Origin: an uncultured beta proteobacterium
Lineage (GTDB): Bacteria > Pseudomonadota > Gammaproteobacteria > Burkholderiales > Rhodocyclaceae
Assembly (NCBI GenBank): GCA_903917505.1
Contig: CAIXAY010000416.1
Span: 1-10,457 of the forward strand
Length of the DNA stretch: 10,457 nt
Direction of reading: 5' to 3'
Positions 6,627 through 10,457 of this stretch are shown piece by piece (the first letter of the stretch is position 1; each line of letters opens with the position of its first letter). The notes beneath the pieces are model-generated. The model made no database searches. It saw only the letters and a list, made by a program, of their open reading frames with translations, and was not told where the DNA came from. Both the position numbers and the translations under genes were made by a program.

Positions 6627-7916
6627 TCAGGTTCCCGGGCCCATCACGTAGTTGGGCAGCCACAGGGCGATCTCCGGCACGAAAGCGCACAGTATGGTCA
6701 CCAGCAGGATGGCAATCAGGTAAGGCATGCATTCCCAGGCCAGGGTCCAGATGCCGATCTTGGCGAAACTCTCGACCGCGAAGAGGCACATGCCCACCGG
6801 CGGCGTCAGGTTGCCGATCATGATGAGCAGCGTCATGACCACGCCGAAATTCACCATGTCGACGCCGAACAGCGGGCACAGCTTCATGAAGATCGGCAGG
6901 GTAATCAGGAAGATCGCGTTGCCGTCGATGAAGCAGCCGAGCACCAGAATGATGGCGATGACGATCCAGATGAAACCGGCAGCAGAGGTGCCGAGCGCGG
7001 TCATCTGCATGATCAGCGCGTCGGGGATGCGCTCGAAAATGACGAACCAGCCGAAGAAGTTGGCGGTGGCGATGATGAACATCAGGCCACAGGTCTGCTT
7101 GAGCGAGGCGAAGAGGATCGCCGGCAGCGCCCTGAAGGTCAGATCCCGGTACATGAAGCCGAGGCCCAGCGCATACAGGGTGGCGACGACGGCCGCTTCG
7201 GTCGGCGTGAAATAACCGGTCATGATGCCGCCGATGATGATCACCGGGGTCATCAGCGGCAGGAAGGCACCGTAGGTGCTGTCGATGATCTCGCGCAGAT
7301 TGGAACGCAGATCTTTCGGCAGGCCGCGCGGGCCGGCCATCAGCCCGATGGCGATCATCATCGCGATGCCCATGATGACGCCGGGAACGGCGCCGGCGAG
7401 GAACAGGCGGCTGACCGACACCGAAGTGATCGCACCATAGAGCACGAAGGGAATCGACGGCGGGATCACCGGGCCTATGGTCGATGCGCCGGCGACGATG
7501 GCCGCCGATATCTTCGGCGGATAACCGGCATCGACCATGGCGCGATGCTGGATCTGCCCGAGGCCGGCCGCATCGGCAACCGCCGATCCGGACATTCCGG
7601 AAAAGATCATCGACGACACGACGCTGACCTGCCCGACGCCGCCGGGCACATGCCCGACCAGCGCGCGCGCGAAGCGGAACAGTCGCTGTGTCGTGCCGCC
7701 GGTGTTCATCAGGTTGCCGGCGAGTATGAAGAAAGGGATGGCCAGCAGCGTAAAACCGGTGGTGCCCGAATACATGCGCTGCGGCAGCATGGCCAGGAAG
7801 CCGACCTGCCCCTGGGCGACGAAGAAGATGACCGCGGTCAAACCGATGGCCACGGCGATCGGCACGTCGATCATCAGCATCACGAGCAGGGCCGCGAAGA
7901 TTGACAAGGTTAACAT
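6627..7916 (-). CDS. dctM: TRAP transporter large membrane subunit DctM
   Basis: This is the sodium-coupled transport subunit of the TRAP family, a polytopic inner-membrane protein. The 429-residue length is typical. Family motifs are present in order: IDVPIAVAIGL (16-26), PFFILAGNLMNTGG (61-74), SSMIFSGMSGSAVADAAGLG (101-120), ASTIGPVIPPSIPFVLYG (144-161), FTPTEAAVVA in mid-protein, a GCFIDGNAIFLITLPIF stretch and GNLTPPVGMCLF near the C-terminus. Hydrophobic segments span the whole protein. AGAGG lies 5 nt before the ATG. It is separated from dctP by 111 nt containing a strong terminator-like hairpin, so it is probably expressed at a lower level than dctP. Confidence 0.96.
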   Translation of the reverse strand: MLTLSIFAALLVMLMIDVPIAVAIGLTAVIFFVAQGQVGFLAMLPQRMYSGTTGFTLLAIPFFILAGNLMNTGGTTQRLFRFARALVGHVPGGVGQVSVVSSMIFSGMSGSAVADAAGLGQIQHRAMVDAGYPPKISAAIVAGASTIGPVIPPSIPFVLYGAITSVSVSRLFLAGAVPGVIMGIAMMIAIGLMAGPRGLPKDLRSNLREIIDSTYGAFLPLMTPVIIIGGIMTGYFTPTEAAVVATLYALGLGFMYRDLTFRALPAILFASLKQTCGLMFIIATANFFGWFVIFERIPDALIMQMTALGTSAAGFIWIVIAIILVLGCFIDGNAIFLITLPIFMKLCPLFGVDMVNFGVVMTLLIMIGNLTPPVGMCLFAVESFAKIGIWTLAWECMPYLIAILLVTILCAFVPEIALWLPNYVMGPGT

Positions 7917-7978
7917 GAAGAGACCTCTATGACATTACCATATTGACTGAAAGCGAAAATCAATGCAGCGGCAGTTAC

Positions 7979-8013
7979 AAAAAAGCGGGACAGCATCTGG
8001 CTGTCCCGCTTTT
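7979..8013 (-). terminator. Intrinsic terminator / attenuator between dctP and dctM
   Basis: AAAAGCGGGACAGC (7981-7994) and GCTGTCCCGCTTTT (8000-8013) form a perfect 14-bp stem with a 5-nt loop. On the minus strand the stem runs into six T (7984-7979), part of which also pairs. It starts 14 nt after the dctP stop and lies upstream of dctM. Partial termination here would give far more dctP than dctMQ mRNA, fitting the excess of binding protein normally needed. It may also protect the dctP 3' end. Confidence 0.9.
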
Positions 8014-8027
8014 GCAGAACATCAGGC

Positions 8028-9005
8028 TTACTTGCTGTTCTTGTCCACCATGTCCATGAAGCGCTTGAAGTTGTCAGCGCCGACACGCACCTTGACCTTG
8101 TCCCAGGCCGGGCCCATCGCGGCTTTCCACGGCGCCAGATCAGGACGGGCGACCTTGATGCCCTTGGTCGTTTCGAGATCCTTGAGCTGGATGGCCTCGG
8201 CGTCGCGCAGCGCCTTGCGCGCCGACTTCGCGGCGATCGACGATTCCTCGGCGACGATCTTCTGCTGCTCGGGCGTCAGCTTGTCCCAGCTCTTCTTGTT
8301 GACGATATGCACCATCGAACTGTAGGTGTAATTGAGGATCGTCATGTAGGGCTGCGTTTCATAGATCTTCAGGTCGTAGATCGTGCCGATCGGGTTTTCC
8401 TGGCCATCGACGACGCCGGTCTTCATGGCCATCACCAGTTCGGCGAAAGCGATGGTGACGGCATTGCCGCCGGCGGCTTCAACGAAAGCCTGATAGGCAA
8501 AGGCCGGCGGCGTGCGGATCTTCATGCCCTTGAGGTCGGCGGGAACGACGACCGGCTTCTTGGAGTTGGTCAGCTGACGGAAACCCCATTCCCAATCGGA
8601 GAGATGAACCAGGCCCTTCTTCAGCAGTTCCGCTTCGGCCCAGGTCTTGAAATCGCCGTCGATGATCTTGTCGGCCATCGCGTAATCCTTGAAGGCGAAC
8701 GGCGTGCTGATGACATCGTAGAACGGCAGGTGCTTGGCCAACTGGTCCTGGCCCGACAGGCTCATGTCGACGGCGCCGATCATCACCTGCTCGAGAACTT
8801 CAGGCGGCGAACCGAGCGCGTTGTTGCCGAACAGCGAGATCTTGACTTCGCCATTGGTGCGCTTCTCGACGTTGGCCTTGAACTGCATCGCGGCGATGCC
8901 GCACGGGTGCGTGTCGGAAGCGAAGTGGCCGAGCTTGAGCTCGACGGCGGCCAGCGCACAGCCCGACCCGAAAACAAACATCATTGCCAATGCTAATTTC
9001 TTCAT
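8028..9005 (-). CDS. dctP: TRAP transporter periplasmic solute-binding protein DctP
   Basis: DctP captures the substrate in the periplasm and delivers it to DctQM. The 325-residue precursor has a signal peptide (KK, a hydrophobic core, probable cleavage ALA-A at 18-20). The mature protein shows the DctP fold signature: ELKLGHFAS, LEQVMIGAVDMSL (71-83), GFRQLTNSKKPV (141-152), the hallmark LKGMKIRTP with substrate-carboxylate-binding Arg164, and MKTGVVDGQENP with Asn204. Arg143 and Arg164 correspond to the conserved arginine pair of SiaP/DctP, so the ligand is probably an organic acid. Two adjacent ATGs exist (9008, 9005). The second is chosen because GGGAG and GAGG then sit at 7 and 4 nt. It has its own strong promoter and a hairpin terminator behind it. 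The exact ligand is unknown. Confidence 0.95.
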   Translation of the reverse strand: MKKLALAMMFVFGSGCALAAVELKLGHFASDTHPCGIAAMQFKANVEKRTNGEVKISLFGNNALGSPPEVLEQVMIGAVDMSLSGQDQLAKHLPFYDVISTPFAFKDYAMADKIIDGDFKTWAEAELLKKGLVHLSDWEWGFRQLTNSKKPVVVPADLKGMKIRTPPAFAYQAFVEAAGGNAVTIAFAELVMAMKTGVVDGQENPIGTIYDLKIYETQPYMTILNYTYSSMVHIVNKKSWDKLTPEQQKIVAEESSIAAKSARKALRDAEAIQLKDLETTKGIKVARPDLAPWKAAMGPAWDKVKVRVGADNFKRFMDMVDKNSK

Positions 9006-9033
9006 CATGCCTCTCCCTTTATTAAAATTCTTG

Positions 9034-9051
9034 AAGCGCGTCCCGGCGCTT
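9034..9051 (-). other. Hairpin in the dctP 5' leader
   Basis: AAGCGC (9034-9039) and GCGCTT (9046-9051) pair around a 6-nt loop in the roughly 110-nt untranslated leader of dctP, just upstream of the AT-rich stretch and ribosome-binding site. No riboswitch family is recognised. The leader is long enough for post-transcriptional control, but nothing more specific can be said. Confidence 0.35.
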
Positions 9052-9124
9052 GCCCCTGTGTCGAGACGCAAACCCCGCGGCCCGTGGCGACCGGACGGAA
9101 GCCCGATCACCAGGTTCAAACGCG

Positions 9125-9152
9125 AGTATAGGTCTTGCAGTGTATGTGTCAA
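9125..9152 (-). promoter_or_regulatory. Strong sigma70-type promoter of the dctPMQ operon
   Basis: On the minus strand, a perfect TTGACA (9152-9147) is followed after 16 nt by TATACT (9130-9125), five of six matches to TATAAT. The transcription start should fall near 9118, giving a leader of about 110 nt. Directly upstream of the -35, GGTCAGGCCA (9163-9154, minus strand) repeats a word found at the galM transcription start. The rlmD stop lies only 26 bp upstream of the -35. Confidence 0.85.
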
Positions 9153-9178
9153 GTGGCCTGACCGTTGAACGACGCGCT

Positions 9179-10457
9179 CTACGCCGCGCTAATGCGCGTG
9201 CTTCTCGCCTTCTCGAAGAGCGCCATCGATTCGACGTGCGAGGTGTTGGGGAACATGTTGATGACACCCGCGCCGCGCAACCGATAGTCCTTGCGCGCGA
9301 CCAGAATCGCCGCGTCGCGCGCCAACGTCGCCGGATTGCACGAGACATAAACGATGCGCTGCGGTCCGCTTCCGCCGTTTTCGCCGATGGCGTTGACCAG
9401 GTCGACGGCGCCTTCGCGCGGCGGGTCGATGAGCATCTTGTCGAATGCGCCGAGCGCGGCCAGCGACTCCGGTGTCGCCTCGAACAGATTGGCGACGCGG
9501 TACTCGACACTTGCCTGCAAGCCGTTGGCTGTCGCGTTTTCGCCTGCCCGACGCACGAGTTCTGCGCTGCCCTCGATGCCTATCACGCGGGCGCCCGAGC
9601 GCGCGATCGGCAGCGTGAAATTGCCGAGGCCGCAGAACATGTCGGCGATGCACTCGCCGGCTTGCGGCGCGAGCAGTGACAGCGCGCGGCGCACGAGGAC
9701 GCGATTGATCGCGTGATTGACCTGGGTGAATTCGGTCGGCGAAAAGAAATGCTCGATGCCGTAATCGGGCAGACGGTAGGAGAGCGCCGGCCCGTCGAGC
9801 GGGTAAAAACGATACGCCGTCGCCGGCCCTTTCGGCTGCAGGTAGAAGACCACGCCGTGCCGGTCGGCGAAGACGCGCAGCAAGGCTTCGTCGGCAACGC
9901 TCAGCGGCTCGAGGATGCGCAGCACCAGCGCCGTCACCGCCTCGCCGACGGCGACTTCGATCTGCGGCATGGCGGCACGGATCGACAGCGCCGACACCAG
10001 TTCGCGCAACGGCATCAAGAGTGCTGAGATGTGCAGCGGCAGGATCTCGCACTGGCGCATGTCAGCGACATAACTGCTCTTCTTCTCGTGAAAGCCGATC
10101 AGCACGCCGCCTTTCTTGGGCACGTTGCGCGCCGAAAGTCGAGCGCGCAGCCGGTAGCCCCACGCCGCGCCGTAAATCGGCGCGTAAAGCTGTTCGGCCT
10201 TGACGCGGCCGAGGTGCCAGAGGTTGGATTCGAGCACCCGCTGCTTGGCCGCGACCTGCGCGGCCGGGTCGAGATGCTGCATGCTGCAGCCGCCGCACAC
10301 GCCGAAATGCGGGCAGCGCGGCGTGACCCGGCTCGGCGAGGCCTTGATGACGCGCTCGAGGCGGGCGACTTCGAAGCTCGGCTTCTTGCGAAAGCAGACG
10401 TAGTCGACTTTCTCGCCGGGCAAGGCGCCCTCGACAAAGATGGTCTTGCCGTCGAGA
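9179..10457 (-). CDS. rlmD: 23S rRNA (uracil-1939-C5)-methyltransferase RlmD, 5'-truncated
   Basis: RlmD (formerly RumA) methylates U1939 of 23S rRNA using SAM and carries an iron-sulfur cluster. The frame runs through the right edge. The first visible residues ([17 protein letters not shown]) are the end of an N-terminal TRAM RNA-binding domain, so the true start is outside and the TTG near 10423 is internal. The 4Fe-4S ligands are the [10 protein letters not shown] cluster (Cys codons near 10315, 10297 and 10288) and Cys of MRQCEIL (10051-10049). The methyltransferase domain follows: [13 protein letters not shown], a DPPREGA motif, and the catalytic Cys of [11 protein letters not shown] (codon 9340-9338). 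The C-terminus is complete, ending in TAG. No terminator is evident before the dctP promoter, so read-through into dctP is possible. Confidence 0.95.
   Translation of the reverse strand, partial: LDGKTIFVEGALPGEKVDYVCFRKKPSFEVARLERVIKASPSRVTPRCPHFGVCGGCSMQHLDPAAQVAAKQRVLESNLWHLGRVKAEQLYAPIYGAAWGYRLRARLSARNVPKKGGVLIGFHEKKSSYVADMRQCEILPLHISALLMPLRELVSALSIRAAMPQIEVAVGEAVTALVLRILEPLSVADEALLRVFADRHGVVFYLQPKGPATAYRFYPLDGPALSYRLPDYGIEHFFSPTEFTQVNHAINRVLVRRALSLLAPQAGECIADMFCGLGNFTLPIARSGARVIGIEGSAELVRRAGENATANGLQASVEYRVANLFEATPESLAALGAFDKMLIDPPREGAVDLVNAIGENGGSGPQRIVYVSCNPATLARDAAILVARKDYRLRGAGVINMFPNTSHVESMALFEKARSTRISAA

Noticed and set aside
6609..7904. 431-codon plus-strand open frame opposite dctM
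   Set aside because: It is antisense to a well-supported DctM, and its low-complexity His/Asp/Gly/Arg composition is typical of a mirrored membrane-protein gene.
7937..7963. Weak promoter for dctM (TTGATT, 15-nt spacer, TATGGT, minus strand)
   Set aside because: The spacer is too short and the boxes match only partly, so this is not enough to claim a promoter, though it would matter if read-through from dctP is low.
1..10457. CRISPR array, insertion sequence, prophage or toxin-antitoxin system
   Set aside because: No regularly spaced repeats, terminal inverted repeats with a transposase, or phage-like genes are present; all long frames assign to housekeeping or transport families.

Overview
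The window is a GC-rich chromosomal segment, most probably from a betaproteobacterium. The gene order surE-pcm-nlpD-rpoS and the protein sequences fit that group, and a Rhodocyclales-like relative is my guess. That placement is inference from gene content and style; no rRNA or database match is available. Every long gene assigns to a known family. There is no phage, transposon, CRISPR array, tRNA or rRNA.

Layout: (1) 3-989 (+) is the 3' part of a lytic murein transglycosylase B gene (mltB), cut by the left edge. (2) 997-4341 (-) is the stationary-phase/cell-envelope cluster, transcribed surE > pcm > nlpD > rpoS. surE/pcm and pcm/nlpD overlap by ATGA, and nlpD is separated from rpoS by 2 nt. 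mltB and rpoS converge with only 7 bp between them. (3) 4342-4720 is a 379-bp divergent intergenic region. It holds a sigma70-like promoter for galM on the plus strand, a TATAAT box on the minus strand, and a hairpin plus T-tract inside the surE leader, so it contains a candidate small RNA or attenuator. (4) 4721-5947 (+) is an aldose 1-epimerase with an export signal. (5) 5994-6029 is a strong bidirectional terminator. (6) 6058-9005 (-) is a complete TRAP transporter operon in the order dctP > dctM > dctQ, read from a good TTGACA/TATACT promoter, with a strong intrinsic terminator between dctP and dctM. (7) 9179-10457 (-) is rlmD, the 23S rRNA m5U1939 methyltransferase, cut by the right edge.

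How the parts relate: MltB and NlpD both act on peptidoglycan. RpoS is the general stress sigma factor, while SurE and Pcm are survival and protein-repair functions usually linked to it. The exported epimerase and the TRAP system form a nutrient-uptake module. They converge on a shared terminator, and their two promoters share a 10-bp word (GGTCAGGCCA), a weak hint of common control. The TRAP substrate cannot be read from sequence; C4-dicarboxylates are the family default, and a sugar or sugar acid is possible given the epimerase neighbour.

No clearly new protein system is present. The observations most worth a second look are the surE-leader RNA, the shared promoter word and the intra-operon terminator behind dctP.
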